Source: Tenacibaculum sp.
GTDB lineage: Bacteria > Bacteroidota > Bacteroidia > Flavobacteriales > Flavobacteriaceae
NCBI GenBank assembly: GCA_022448525.1
Contig: JAKVCX010000001.1
Location: forward strand, 422,734 to 486,733
Reading direction: 5' to 3'
DNA: 64,000 bases
This document shows, piece after piece, positions 1 to 8,529 of the stretch (position 1 is the first letter of the stretch; every line of letters begins with the position of its first letter). A program made the position numbers and the translations under genes. The notes under the pieces were generated by a model. It saw only the letters and a list, made by a program, of their open reading frames with translations, was not told the origin of the DNA and made no database searches.

Positions 1-32
1 GCTTCAAATTAATCAACCAACCCCTGTAAATC

Positions 33-2306
33 ATGAAAAAACTTTTTTTATTGATATTGATATTATTTGTTAGTATCAATGCAAACGCATCAAACGATAA
101 ATATCGTTTAACTTTAAGAGGAAATCCATCTACTTCAATTGTTATCGGATGGAATCAAATTTCAGGAAGTAATGCACGTGTGTATTACGGAACAACGGAT
201 TACGGAACTAATTATACAAGTTATCCAAATTCCGCTGCACCAAGTAGAAGCTCTTCTTACAAAGGAATGAATAACAATTTTGTAAGATTAACCGGTTTAC
301 AACCTAACACTGCCTATTATTTTGTTGTTAGAGATAACGAAGGAACAAGTCGTCGTTTATGGTTTAAAACAGCTCCAAGTGATAGAAGCAGATTGTCTTT
401 TATTGCTGGTGGAGATTCAAGAAACAACAGAACTCCACGTAGAAATGCAAATCTTTTAGTTTCAAAACTAAAGCCTCATGCCGTTTTATTCGGTGGAGAT
501 ATGACTGATGACGATACAAATAGCCAATGGCAAAATTGGTTTAACGATTGGCAATTAACCATTGCTTCCGATGGAAGAATGTTCCCAATTATTGCAGCTC
601 GTGGAAATCATGAAGACAGTAACAATAGTATTTACAATTTATTTGATACACCATCTACAAGTGTTTATTATGCTATTACTTTCGGAAACAACTTAGTAAG
701 AACATATACTTTAAATACTGAAATTTCTATTTCAGGAAATCAAACTACTTGGTTACGTAACGATTTAAGTGCTAATTCAGGTGCTACTTGGAAAATTGCA
801 CAATATCACAAACCAATGCGCCCACATGTTTCTTATAAATCAGAAGGAAATAGCCAATATAGCAATTGGGCACAAACTTTTTACGACAACAAAGTTCAAT
901 TAGTTGTTGAGTGTGATGCGCACACTGTAAAAACTACATGGCCAGTAAGACCTTCAACTGGTTCTGGTAACGATGAAGGATTCGTGAGAGATAATACAAA
1001 CGGAACAGTATACGTAGGTGAAGGATGCTGGGGGGCTCCTCTACGTTCTAACGGAGACAACAAAAGCTGGACTCGTAACTCTGGACGTTTCAATCAATTC
1101 AAGTGGATATTTGTTGATGAAAACAAAATTGAAACGAGAACTATTCAGGTTGATAATGCTTCAAGTGTTGGAGAAGTATCTAACAACAATGTTTTTCAAA
1201 TTCCATCAAACTTAGACATTTGGAATCCATCCAACGGAAGTGTTGTAACAATTAATAAATCTGGATCTACAGGTGGTGGCGATACTGGAAATGGAAATAT
1301 TGATGTAGCTATATCGAACGGAAGTGATGATGTCGAAGAAGATAAGGACGGAAAAATTTACGATGATAGCAGCGATTTAGAATTGGTTTATGATTCTTAT
1401 AACAACTCTAGCTACCAAACTATTGGATTACGATTCAGAAATATAAATCTACCAAAAAATGCTACAATTACTAGTGCTTATATTCAGTTTACAGCAGACG
1501 AAAGCCATAGCAACAGTGCTGATTTAGAAATAAGTTTACACAACTCAACAAACTCTCCAGTATTTACAGATTCGAACAATGTTTCAGGTAGAAGTACTTT
1601 TGCATCAAAAGTAACTTGGCAACCAAGCGGATGGTCGAGCGGGCAAACTGGAAGTGCACAAAGAACTCCGAGTTTAAAAAACATGGTCCAAAGTTTAGTA
1701 AATCAATCTGGTTGGTCTTCAGGAAATAGTGCTAGTTTCATTATCAAGGGAAGAGGAACAAGTTTAACAAGTACTTCCGCTAAAAGAGTAGCCGATTCTT
1801 TTGAAGGAGGATCAAGTAAAGCTCCAAGATTAATTGTTTCTTACACAACGGAAGGAAACGGAGGTTCTACTCCTCCATCTGATATTTGTGATGGTATTTC
1901 GGAATGGCAAAGTGGTGTTAGCTACTCAGTTGGAGCAAAAGTTACCTACAACGGAAACCTATTTGAAAGAACCTCTAGTGGATGGAACTTTTTAGGAGCT
2001 TGTGGAACAGCAGCTGCACGAAATGCTAAAGTGACTTACCCTCCAATTGTTAATTCAGAGATAGAAGTTTATCCGAATCCTTTTACAAATAAAATAAAAG
2101 TAACAGTTGGCAATCAATATTTTCAAAAACCACTACATTTGCAGCTTTTTAACACAAACGGAAAACAGATTTACGAAGAACATTTCTCTTTAGACGCTAG
2201 TGTTGAGAAAGTTATTTCTCCTAAAATTATAGCTACAGGAATTTATATTCTTACTATAAAACATGGTGAAAACACAATTAAGAAACAACGATTGATCAAA
2301 AAATAG
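33..2306 (+). CDS. Secreted purple-acid-phosphatase-like metallophosphoesterase with T9SS tail
   Basis: 757 aa. Residues 1-19 are a signal peptide ending near NANA. Residues about 25-115 look like the fibronectin-type domain that precedes purple acid phosphatases. The phosphoesterase core follows, with metal-ligand motifs in the expected order: GGDSR (~126), GGDMTD (~153), GNHED (~190), YHKP (~258) and DAH (~295). After it come a DNRLRE-like beta domain (~425-610), a short aromatic carbohydrate-binding module (~620-652) and a type IX secretion sorting domain (~675-757, opening with EVYPNPF). It is probably an extracellular phosphatase; the substrate cannot be read. No cassette repeat flanks it and a terminator follows, so it is chromosomal DNA next to the array. 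ATG 33 precedes the signal peptide directly. Confidence 0.9.
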   Translation: MKKLFLLILILFVSINANASNDKYRLTLRGNPSTSIVIGWNQISGSNARVYYGTTDYGTNYTSYPNSAAPSRSSSYKGMNNNFVRLTGLQPNTAYYFVVRDNEGTSRRLWFKTAPSDRSRLSFIAGGDSRNNRTPRRNANLLVSKLKPHAVLFGGDMTDDDTNSQWQNWFNDWQLTIASDGRMFPIIAARGNHEDSNNSIYNLFDTPSTSVYYAITFGNNLVRTYTLNTEISISGNQTTWLRNDLSANSGATWKIAQYHKPMRPHVSYKSEGNSQYSNWAQTFYDNKVQLVVECDAHTVKTTWPVRPSTGSGNDEGFVRDNTNGTVYVGEGCWGAPLRSNGDNKSWTRNSGRFNQFKWIFVDENKIETRTIQVDNASSVGEVSNNNVFQIPSNLDIWNPSNGSVVTINKSGSTGGGDTGNGNIDVAISNGSDDVEEDKDGKIYDDSSDLELVYDSYNNSSYQTIGLRFRNINLPKNATITSAYIQFTADESHSNSADLEISLHNSTNSPVFTDSNNVSGRSTFASKVTWQPSGWSSGQTGSAQRTPSLKNMVQSLVNQSGWSSGNSASFIIKGRGTSLTSTSAKRVADSFEGGSSKAPRLIVSYTTEGNGGSTPPSDICDGISEWQSGVSYSVGAKVTYNGNLFERTSSGWNFLGACGTAAARNAKVTYPPIVNSEIEVYPNPFTNKIKVTVGNQYFQKPLHLQLFNTNGKQIYEEHFSLDASVEKVISPKIIATGIYILTIKHGENTIKKQRLIKK

Positions 2307-2352
2307 ATCATTTCATCAAAGAAAACCGGGAGAATTTTTTTTGATATTTTTA

Positions 2353-2385
2353 GCCGCCTATTCTTTACGAGTAGGCGGTTTTTAT
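2353..2385 (+). terminator. Rho-independent terminator after the phosphatase gene
   Basis: The arms CCGCCTA (2354-2360) and TAGGCGG (2372-2378) form a 7-bp stem around an 11-base loop, followed by a T run. It isolates the phosphatase gene from the integrase gene. Confidence 0.85.
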
Positions 2386-2429
2386 TTGATACTTACCACA
2401 AGATGGTTCCCTTTAAATCATAGGTTGAT

Positions 2430-2460
2430 TTTGGAGGTTCCAATTAAAAGCTTACTTTTA
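2430..2460 (+). promoter_or_regulatory. Bacteroidota-type promoter of the integrase gene
   Basis: TTTG at 2430-2433 and TACTTTTA at 2453-2460 are separated by exactly 19 bases, matching the Bacteroidota -33/-7 pattern (TTTG-N19-TAnnTTTG). The ATG is at 2469, only 8 bases past the -7 box, so the transcript would have almost no leader. Confidence 0.6.
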
Positions 2461-2468
2461 TCAACGCT

Positions 2469-3605
2469 ATGAAAACAATCACTTTATCTTTAAAAAGGCA
2501 TAAAGGAAAAATATGCATTTTTATCTTTTTCGATTACGATTCGGAAATAATTACTTTATTAAAGAGTGAAACTTCTGCTCATTGGAGCAATTCAAAAAGA
2601 GCTTGGTACTTACCTTTTACGAACGAGAATAAAAATCTCTTATTAAAAACGTTATCAAAGTATCACGTTAAAAACAACATTCATGATAATCAACTTGACT
2701 TAACTGAAGAACAAAAAACGTTTTTAAATGGATATTATTTATTTTTAAAAGGAAAGAGATACAGTAAAAGTACTGTTAAAACTTATACTCATTTTATTGC
2801 CTTATTTGTCAATCATTATAAAGAGAAAGAGTTAAATACATTAAGCAATTTAGAGGTTCGAAAATTTATTGAGGACGTTTTCCTTAAAAGAAACTATTCC
2901 ATAAGTACACAACGTCAATTCATTAGTGCAGTTAAACTATTCTGCATTTATTACCCAGAATGTAATATTAAAAATTTAGAATTAACACGTCCGAAAAAGT
3001 CAAAAAAACTACCTGTAGTTCTATCTCAAAAAGAAGTTATCTCAATCATCAGAGTAACTAAAAACTTAAAACATCGTGCTATTATTACACTGCTGTATTC
3101 ATCTGGAATTCGAATAAGTGAATTACTTGCTTTGAAATTAGCTGATATAAATATTGAACGTAGACAACTTCGAATTGTTAATGCAAAAGGTAGAAAAGAC
3201 AGATATGTAATTTTAGCTGAGAATTTTATTCCCTTATTATTGAATTACTACCATACTTATCGGCCTAAAGAGTATTTAATAGAAAATTTAAATGGAAATC
3301 AATATTCAGCAAGTAGTGTTCGAAAATTTATCAAAAAGTCTTGTAAATTGACTGGAATATTAAAAAATGTAACTCCTCATACTTTCAGGCACAGTTTTGC
3401 AACACATTTGTTAGAAGACGGAGTAAATTTAAGATATATACAAGATTTACTAGGGCATAGTAAACCAGAAACGACCATGATTTATACTCAAGTAACACAA
3501 AAAAGTTTACTAAATATTAAAAGTCCATTAGATCAAATAACCAATAACAAAAAGATTAGTGAATTAGAACAAAAGTTCCCGTTATCCGGAATATTAAACC
3601 GATAA
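2469..3605 (+). CDS. Integron-integrase-like tyrosine recombinase
   Basis: 378 aa site-specific recombinase. The expected catalytic set is present: R215 (GIRISE), K240 (AKGRKDR), H304 and R307 (PHTFRHSFATH), H330 (LLGHS) and Y339 (MIYTQV). A SAM-like core-binding domain spans about 82-165. The segment RPKKSKKLPVVL (174-185) and the C-terminal KSPLD resemble integron integrases of the IntI/Xer branch. It lacks the IntI-specific insertion between boxes I and II: only about 60 residues lie between K240 and H304. It also carries an extra N-terminal domain (1-75, with HWSNSKRAWYLP) of unknown role. The gene points toward the array, unlike class 1 intI. It has its own promoter and stops 28 bases before the first cassette. 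Expected role: excision and insertion of the cassettes that follow. An ordinary XerC/D-like function is the alternative. Confidence 0.88.
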   Translation: MKTITLSLKRHKGKICIFIFFDYDSEIITLLKSETSAHWSNSKRAWYLPFTNENKNLLLKTLSKYHVKNNIHDNQLDLTEEQKTFLNGYYLFLKGKRYSKSTVKTYTHFIALFVNHYKEKELNTLSNLEVRKFIEDVFLKRNYSISTQRQFISAVKLFCIYYPECNIKNLELTRPKKSKKLPVVLSQKEVISIIRVTKNLKHRAIITLLYSSGIRISELLALKLADINIERRQLRIVNAKGRKDRYVILAENFIPLLLNYYHTYRPKEYLIENLNGNQYSASSVRKFIKKSCKLTGILKNVTPHTFRHSFATHLLEDGVNLRYIQDLLGHSKPETTMIYTQVTQKSLLNIKSPLDQITNNKKISELEQKFPLSGILNR

Positions 3606-3641
3606 ACAGGTATATTTGTTTTGATATAACTAGTTAGCACC
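3606..3641 (+). other. attI-like site with possible cassette promoter box
   Basis: This is the gap between the integrase stop and cassette 1. GTTAGCACC (3633-3641) is the first GTT core, and its exact reverse complement occurs only at the end of cassette 1 (4443-4451). TATATTTG at 3611-3618 fits the TAnnTTTG -7 box, so this gap could carry a promoter reading into the array. I see no good TTTG 19 bases upstream. An imperfect palindrome (GGTATAT...GATATAAC) adjoins the core. Confidence 0.6.
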
Positions 3642-3645
3642 AATT

Positions 3646-4440
3646 ATGAAATCGAACACTTTAATAATATTTCTGCTTTTATTTGGGTTGTTTCATTCTT
3701 GTAATGAAAAATCGGAAAATAAGAAAGGAGAATTTATTGAAAGTAAATTATTTGGTAAAGTGAAAAGTGTCGAAACAAGAACTTTTGAAAATGATACTTT
3801 AAAATCAAGAGTATTGGAATTCTATAACGAAAATGGAATAATTGAAAAAGAAGAAACACATTTTGAACCGAATTTATCCTCTATTGTTAAACATTACAAA
3901 TATGATCAAAAGAATAGATTAATAAGAGAACAAATTATTACAGACGGAGATTCTACTTTTTCGAGTAAATATTCATACAATAATCTCGGACTTGTAAAAA
4001 AAGAAGAATCTTACTTAAATAAACTTCAAACAGTTACAGAATTTAAACTTGATAGTTTAGGAAAAACCATTGAAAAGAAATTTGGATATGTGAAAACAAA
4101 TGGATTTAGGAATTGGGAATATGAATATCCTAATGAAAACACAACTCTGACAAAGGAATTTTTTAAAAGTAATTCGCCAGAGAAAATAACTGAATTAAAA
4201 ATTATTCCTCAAAAAAACAAAAAAGTTCGGACTACAAAATATTCATTTCCGATATCAGAATCAAAAGAAACTTTCTATCATAACAACTTAGGAAACCTAA
4301 TTAAAATGGAAAAATACTATAACGGTAAATTGATAGAAAGCAAGAATTTCACCTATGTATTAGATTTTAATCAAAATTGGATAAAGTCAGAAAGTGAATT
4401 GACAAAAAAAGAAAGAATTATAGAATATTATAAAAAGTAA
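3646..4440 (+). CDS. Cassette 1: lipoprotein with YD-like repeats
   Basis: 264 aa. A lipoprotein signal ends at Cys19 (FHSC), so the product should be anchored in the envelope. The body has several YD/RHS-like units 25-40 residues apart (YDQKNRLI, YNNLGLVKKE, YHNNLGNLIKME), suggesting a repetitive beta structure. No enzyme motif is seen. ATG lies 13 bases after the core GTT and the stop lies 2 bases before the attC arm, so the gene fills the cassette. As the unit next to attI it should be the newest insertion. Function unknown. Confidence 0.85.
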   Translation: MKSNTLIIFLLLFGLFHSCNEKSENKKGEFIESKLFGKVKSVETRTFENDTLKSRVLEFYNENGIIEKEETHFEPNLSSIVKHYKYDQKNRLIREQIITDGDSTFSSKYSYNNLGLVKKEESYLNKLQTVTEFKLDSLGKTIEKKFGYVKTNGFRNWEYEYPNENTTLTKEFFKSNSPEKITELKIIPQKNKKVRTTKYSFPISESKETFYHNNLGNLIKMEKYYNGKLIESKNFTYVLDFNQNWIKSESELTKKERIIEYYKK

Positions 4441-4442
4441 CA

Positions 4443-4573
4443 GGTGCTAACACCGTGTATAATTAATTGCGACTGAATTTCCTCGGCGGAAATTCAATCT
4501 TATTAATTATCTTTCCGAAACATCGGAAAATGACTCGTGTCCTTTCCCGCAAAAAATCATACACAAAGTCGTT
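4443..4573 (+). repeat. attC-like site 1 (type A)
   Basis: Left arm GGTGCTAAC is the exact complement of GTTAGCACC at 3633, the start of cassette 1. The body is the type A repeat with hairpins GAATTTCC/GGAAATTC and TTTCCG/CGGAAA. It ends at GTT 4571, the start of cassette 2. Confidence 0.85.
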
Positions 4574-4582
4574 GTGAGCAAT

Positions 4583-5107
4583 ATGAAAAAACTCTTTGCA
4601 TTATTAATTTTGACCATTATTTCAGCTTGCGGTAGAATGAAAAACAATTGCGTGAATGCAAATAAAATTGAAAAAAAATCGACCGAATATTTAATTTCAA
4701 AATCAGATAGTATTTCTGCAATTAGAGAAAGTGAGTGGGAACAAAAAGCAGAATTAGAAAAGCAAGGAATTATAAGTGAAATTAATTTTGAGAGTAATAT
4801 TTACTTCAACCAGAATTGCTTTACAACAGAGAAGTTAGAATTTGCTTATTGCGCAATTGGAGCTATGCTTAAAAACGAGAATTTAAGAATTCGGATAGTT
4901 GGTAACTTGGATAAATTTGAATTAAAAAACAATCCTGAATTATCACTCAAGCGGGCTGAATTTGTTCAGATGATTATGATTAAGAATGGAATTAAAAAAA
5001 ACCGGATTGAAATACTTGATGTTAAAAACGACCGACCAAACACTCCTTTAAATGAAAAAGGGAGAAAAGAAAATCGTCGAATTGATTTTGAAATTATTAA
5101 TGAATAA
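4583..5107 (+). CDS. Cassette 2: OmpA-like lipoprotein
   Basis: 174 aa from ATG 4583; an in-frame GTG at 4574 is an alternative. The lipoprotein signal ends at Cys16 (IISAC). The C-terminal half looks like an OmpA/MotB peptidoglycan-binding domain: SLKRAEFVQMIMIKNGIKK, then RKENRRIDFEI. Such proteins usually tether the outer membrane to the cell wall. The stop lies 7 bases before the attC arm. A second OmpA-like cassette lies at 15074. Confidence 0.8.
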   Translation: MKKLFALLILTIISACGRMKNNCVNANKIEKKSTEYLISKSDSISAIRESEWEQKAELEKQGIISEINFESNIYFNQNCFTTEKLEFAYCAIGAMLKNENLRIRIVGNLDKFELKNNPELSLKRAEFVQMIMIKNGIKKNRIEILDVKNDRPNTPLNEKGRKENRRIDFEIINE

Positions 5108-5114
5108 AATACTT

Positions 5115-5243
5115 CTCACAACAATGTATAACCGCAATTACGGCGGATTCGACTTCGTCCGAATTCACTCGGTAATTACTATCACTAGTTTTTAATCAAA
5201 ATATGTAACTTTAATCCCGTAACAACAGTTATACAAATATGTT
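5115..5243 (+). repeat. attC-like site 2 (type C)
   Basis: Left arm CTCACAAC is complementary to GTTGTGAG at 4571, the start of cassette 2. Type C body: GTATAACCGCAATTACGG on the left. The right side carries a diverged copy of the type C arm (CCCGTAACAACAGTTATAC). It ends at GTT 5241. Confidence 0.85.
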
Positions 5244-5252
5244 ACACCACAT

Positions 5253-5807
5253 TTGAAAAGTACAACCGAAATAGAAGTTAATAAATACGAAAAACCGATT
5301 AGAGAATTAGTTGGAATGTCGATTGTTAACGTAAACTATTATGAAATAGATTACGGAAAACCAATGTGGAATGAAATTGATTATCACTCGTTAGATTACG
5401 GTATTGAATTAGTTACCTCTGACAAATCGAAATTCTATTTTGTGTGGGGAAACAACTATACTCAATACGATTTAATATTTCGAAAAGGGAATATATTAAC
5501 TGAATTTAGCAAGGAAAATGGAGTAAAAAAACATATTGTAACCAATAACCAAAAATGGACTGAATTAATTGGAGCAAAAATAAACGGAATTGAAAGTTAT
5601 TGGTCTTATTGGAGCTTAATTAACGATGGTAAGCCAAATTACTATCCCCAAGATGTTCGTGTTGAATTTGAAAATGGAAAAGAAATATGGATATCTGCAC
5701 TTGAAATAAGAGACGGAAATATAAACCGAATGATAGACAATCTAACTGTAGTATTCGATAAAAAAACAGCGAAAAAATATAAAATCGGAATTAAAAACGA
5801 GGTGTAA
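5253..5807 (+). CDS. Cassette 3: hypothetical cytoplasmic protein
   Basis: 184 aa, no signal peptide or membrane segment. TTG 5253 is the most likely start; the first in-frame ATG is at residue 22. The protein is rich in Tyr/Trp/Asp (YYEIDYGKPMWNEIDYHSLDYG; IESYWSYWSLIND), a composition often seen in immunity-type proteins, but I recognise no family. The TAA stop lies inside the attC arm GGTGTAAC, so gene and recombination site overlap. Confidence 0.75.
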   Translation: MKSTTEIEVNKYEKPIRELVGMSIVNVNYYEIDYGKPMWNEIDYHSLDYGIELVTSDKSKFYFVWGNNYTQYDLIFRKGNILTEFSKENGVKKHIVTNNQKWTELIGAKINGIESYWSYWSLINDGKPNYYPQDVRVEFENGKEIWISALEIRDGNINRMIDNLTVVFDKKTAKKYKIGIKNEV

Positions 5808-5932
5808 CAACGCGTATAATTAATTGCGGCTGAATTTCCTCACCGGAAATTCAATCTTATTAATTATCTTTCCGAAACATCGGAAAATGACTTGCGTCCT
5901 TTTCTCGCAAAAAAATCATACACAAATACGTT
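5801..5932 (+). repeat. attC-like site 3 (type A)
   Basis: Arm GGTGTAAC pairs with GTTACACC at 5241, the start of cassette 3. Full type A body. Ends at GTT 5930. Confidence 0.85.
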
Positions 5933-5962
5933 GTAAGTAATGCCGAAAAACCCAGAAACCAA

Positions 5963-6757
5963 GTGAATAAAACAACATTTGAAATTACCAAAATGGATTG
6001 TCCTTCAGAGGAAAATCTTATCCGAATGAAATTGGACGGAATTTCAAGCATTGCGAATTTGGACTTTGATATTCCGAATCGAAAATTGACCGTTTTTCAC
6101 AGCGGAGAAATTGACCAAATCGAAAAGTCCGTTATCGAATTGAATTTAGGTGGAAAAAAAATCTCAACGGAACAAACCGACCAAACGGAATTTAAAGAAA
6201 ACGAAAATCAGAAAAAACTACTTTGGTCTGTACTTGCCATAAATTTTGCTTTTTTCATTATTGAAATGACAACAGGAATTATCTCAAAATCTATAGGACT
6301 TGTTGCCGATAGTTTAGATATGCTTGCGGACAGTTTTGTGTACGGAATTAGTTTGTTTGCGGTTGGCGGAACAGTAATAAAGAAAAAACGGATTGCCAAA
6401 CTTGCTGGATATTTTCAAATAATACTTGCGATTATTGGATTTGTGGAAGTTTTAAGAAGATTTTTTGGAAACGAGAAACTTCCCGATTTTTCGACAATGA
6501 TTATCGTTTCGATTTTTGCACTTATTGCAAACGGAATTTGTCTTTACATTTTGCAAAAGTCAAAAAGCAAAGAAGAGGCTCATATGAAAGCGAGTATGAT
6601 TTTCACATCAAATGACGTGATTATCAATTTAGGAGTAATAATTGCTGGAATTTTGGTAAATTGGTTGAGTTCGAGCAAACCTGATTTGATTATCGGAACA
6701 ATCGTTTTTGTTTTGGTAATTCAAGGAGCGTTTCGAATTTTGAAATTAAGTAAGTGA
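5963..6757 (+). CDS. Cassette 4: HMA-CDF-like cation transporter
   Basis: 264 aa from GTG 5963. Residues 1-70 resemble a heavy-metal-associated domain: KMDCPSEENLIRMKL is the usual loop, with one Cys instead of CxxC. Residues about 80-262 form a six-helix cation diffusion facilitator-like region; the metal-site helices are ADSLDMLADS and FTSNDVIINLGV. Predicted role: export of a divalent metal across the inner membrane. It sits alone in a complete cassette with paired ends, so a metal-handling gene was captured as a mobile unit. It is somewhat richer in G/C than its neighbours, which suggests a different donor. Confidence 0.8.
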   Translation: MNKTTFEITKMDCPSEENLIRMKLDGISSIANLDFDIPNRKLTVFHSGEIDQIEKSVIELNLGGKKISTEQTDQTEFKENENQKKLLWSVLAINFAFFIIEMTTGIISKSIGLVADSLDMLADSFVYGISLFAVGGTVIKKKRIAKLAGYFQIILAIIGFVEVLRRFFGNEKLPDFSTMIIVSIFALIANGICLYILQKSKSKEEAHMKASMIFTSNDVIINLGVIIAGILVNWLSSSKPDLIIGTIVFVLVIQGAFRILKLSK

Positions 6758-6769
6758 ATAAAAAAGCAC

Positions 6770-6960
6770 TACTTACAACAATGGCTATACGTAATGCGGG
6801 TTTTCTGCTAAACGAAAGGTCAGTGCATTTTAAGAAGTCCGCCAATACTTTAATTTGGTATTTAAAGTGAATAAAATAAAAACAAAATATAAACTATTGG
6901 CTCAGTGCAAATTTGAAACTTTCCGCTTTCAAATCCCGCACTACGCATAGCCGGGTCGTT
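6770..6960 (+). repeat. attC-like site 4 (type D)
   Basis: Arm TACTTACAAC pairs with GTTGTAAGTA at 5930. Outer stem GGCTATACGTAATGCGGG with CCCGCACTACGCATAGCC; the only two mismatches (stem positions 7 and 12) are A opposite C. Ends at GTT 6958. Confidence 0.85.
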
Positions 6961-6969
6961 GCCAGTAAT

Positions 6970-7707
6970 TTGAAAAACACATTGAAAAGATTAATAATTA
7001 TATTTCTGACTTTGACAATTTGTTCTTGCAATAGACAAGATAAAATTCCCAAAGAGCTAAAATTTTCGTTTGAATATATCAATGAAAAATGGGATTCAAA
7101 AGAAATTGAAATTTTTAAAAACATTTCGGAAAATGATTCAACAACACCGAGAAATTATCATTTCGGAATAGGGATGCATTTAAGAAATAATCTTTTAAGA
7201 CATCACGAACAATCAGAAAATCTGACTAATTTTTTTGACTCAATTGGAATCCATCATTACGATGATATGTCTTCAATAATTCTGACTTCTTATCATAGGT
7301 ATTTAAATAAGCAAGACATAAAATTACAATCTCAAGTTGATAAATATGTTGAATATTGGAAACCAATAATTGAATGTGATAAGAATCTAAAAATAAAAGC
7401 AGTTGAACTTTATAATAAATACAAAATTGGAGACACTTTAAGTATAAAAATGCCAGTAAGCGAGAATAATAGCGTTGTAGATTATCCTTGCTCAAACGGA
7501 GCTTTGCAATGGGAATTTGATGAATCCAAAGACCTATCTATTAGCGGAATAATTACTGACAAGAACAATATTAATAGTGAGAAAAGTGTATTTTTTACAG
7601 TCAAGATTTTGACTAAAAATCATTTAGAAACAGAAATTATGATGGAAGAAGTAAACATCGGAGACGAATTCAAAGTCGGACTTTCAACAGCTTGGAAAAT
7701 TGAGTAA
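6970..7707 (+). CDS. Cassette 5: lipoprotein
   Basis: About 245 aa from TTG 6970 (a second TTG at 6982 also keeps the signal). No ATG precedes the signal peptide, whose lipobox is ICSC followed by NRQDK. The rest has no recognised domain; the C-terminal third (CSNGALQWEFDES..., VFFTVKILTKN) looks like a beta-rich domain. The TTG start directly after the attC core recurs in several cassettes. Function unknown. Confidence 0.75.
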   Translation: MKNTLKRLIIIFLTLTICSCNRQDKIPKELKFSFEYINEKWDSKEIEIFKNISENDSTTPRNYHFGIGMHLRNNLLRHHEQSENLTNFFDSIGIHHYDDMSSIILTSYHRYLNKQDIKLQSQVDKYVEYWKPIIECDKNLKIKAVELYNKYKIGDTLSIKMPVSENNSVVDYPCSNGALQWEFDESKDLSISGIITDKNNINSEKSVFFTVKILTKNHLETEIMMEEVNIGDEFKVGLSTAWKIE

Positions 7708-7712
7708 AAAAC

Positions 7713-7908
7713 TACTGGCAACACGGTGTATAAAACATAGCTAAAAAGTGCTAAATCGAGAGGTTTGTGTATATTTATAGAGTACGCCAAATTTTTAATT
7801 TGGCTTTTTAAAAGAGAAAAATTAAAAACAAAATATAAAAATTCGGCTCTGTGTTAAACCGAAAAGTTAGTGTGTTTTTGCACGCTACGTTTCATACACA
7901 AGTCCGTT
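7713..7908 (+). repeat. attC-like site 5 (type B)
   Basis: Arm TACTGGCAAC pairs with GTTGCCAGTA at 6958. Outer stem GTGTATAAAACATAGC with GCTACGTTTCATACAC has A opposite C at positions 7 and 12. Inner hairpins include GCCAAAT/ATTTGGC. Ends at GTT 7906. Confidence 0.85.
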
Positions 7909-7923
7909 GGTAAACATTCAAAT

Positions 7924-8523
7924 ATGAAAAAGTATATAATTACACTTAAATTGACTCTTTTATTATTTATCTCTTGTAACCAGAAGAAAACTGAAAAGAC
8001 TGAGAATATAAAATCTGTAAAAAAGGCTCTTAAAATTGATAACAAAATAATAGAAAATAAAAAAGATTCAAATTCACAAAAAAAACAAAAGACTAACCAA
8101 ATACAGAATACTATTCCAGACCAATATTTTGAGAATGACAGTCTATTAGACCTTTTTGAGACTGATTTAGATAAGCTTCCTTTAAATCTAAAGTTTGAAT
8201 TATTAGCTAAACCAAAAACCAATAACTTCGACGAAACTGTTATTGATACAATTAAAAAATACACTTTTGATAAAACTATTATTTACTCATATAAAGCAAC
8301 AAACTGGGAGTCCATTTATTTCGCCAAAATTGAGAATTCTGTATTTAAATTTTTAGACTCTTTATCTGTCGGAACTAAAAAGCAGAGTTTTGAAAACTTA
8401 CTAAAAACTGAATTGAATACTGATTTGGTTAAAATCGGGAATTTGGAACAAACTTCTGTTTTTTCGTTCACTTTTGAAAATGAAAGATTAAAAACAATCG
8501 AATATGATGGTTACGTGGACTAA
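7924..8523 (+). CDS. Cassette 6: lipoprotein
   Basis: 199 aa from ATG 7924. Lipobox LFISC, then a charged, Lys/Asn-rich linker (about residues 20-65) and a small folded domain. The linker suggests the domain is held away from the membrane. No family is recognised. A reading frame continues upstream into the attC repeat, but that part is repeat DNA and the ATG before the signal peptide is the clear start. Confidence 0.8.
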   Translation: MKKYIITLKLTLLLFISCNQKKTEKTENIKSVKKALKIDNKIIENKKDSNSQKKQKTNQIQNTIPDQYFENDSLLDLFETDLDKLPLNLKFELLAKPKTNNFDETVIDTIKKYTFDKTIIYSYKATNWESIYFAKIENSVFKFLDSLSVGTKKQSFENLLKTELNTDLVKIGNLEQTSVFSFTFENERLKTIEYDGYVD

Positions 8524-8529
8524 AAATAC

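Noticed and set aside
896-1093. Minus-strand 65-codon ORF in the phosphatase gene
   Set aside because: Lies within the metallophosphoesterase core coding region.
2469-3641. Insertion sequence or transposon ends around the recombinase
   Set aside because: No terminal inverted repeats or target duplication flank it; a terminator and promoter lie upstream and the array follows directly.
7226-7495. Minus-strand ORF of 89 codons opposite cassette 5
   Set aside because: Overlaps a well-supported lipoprotein gene, with codon composition of a shadow frame.
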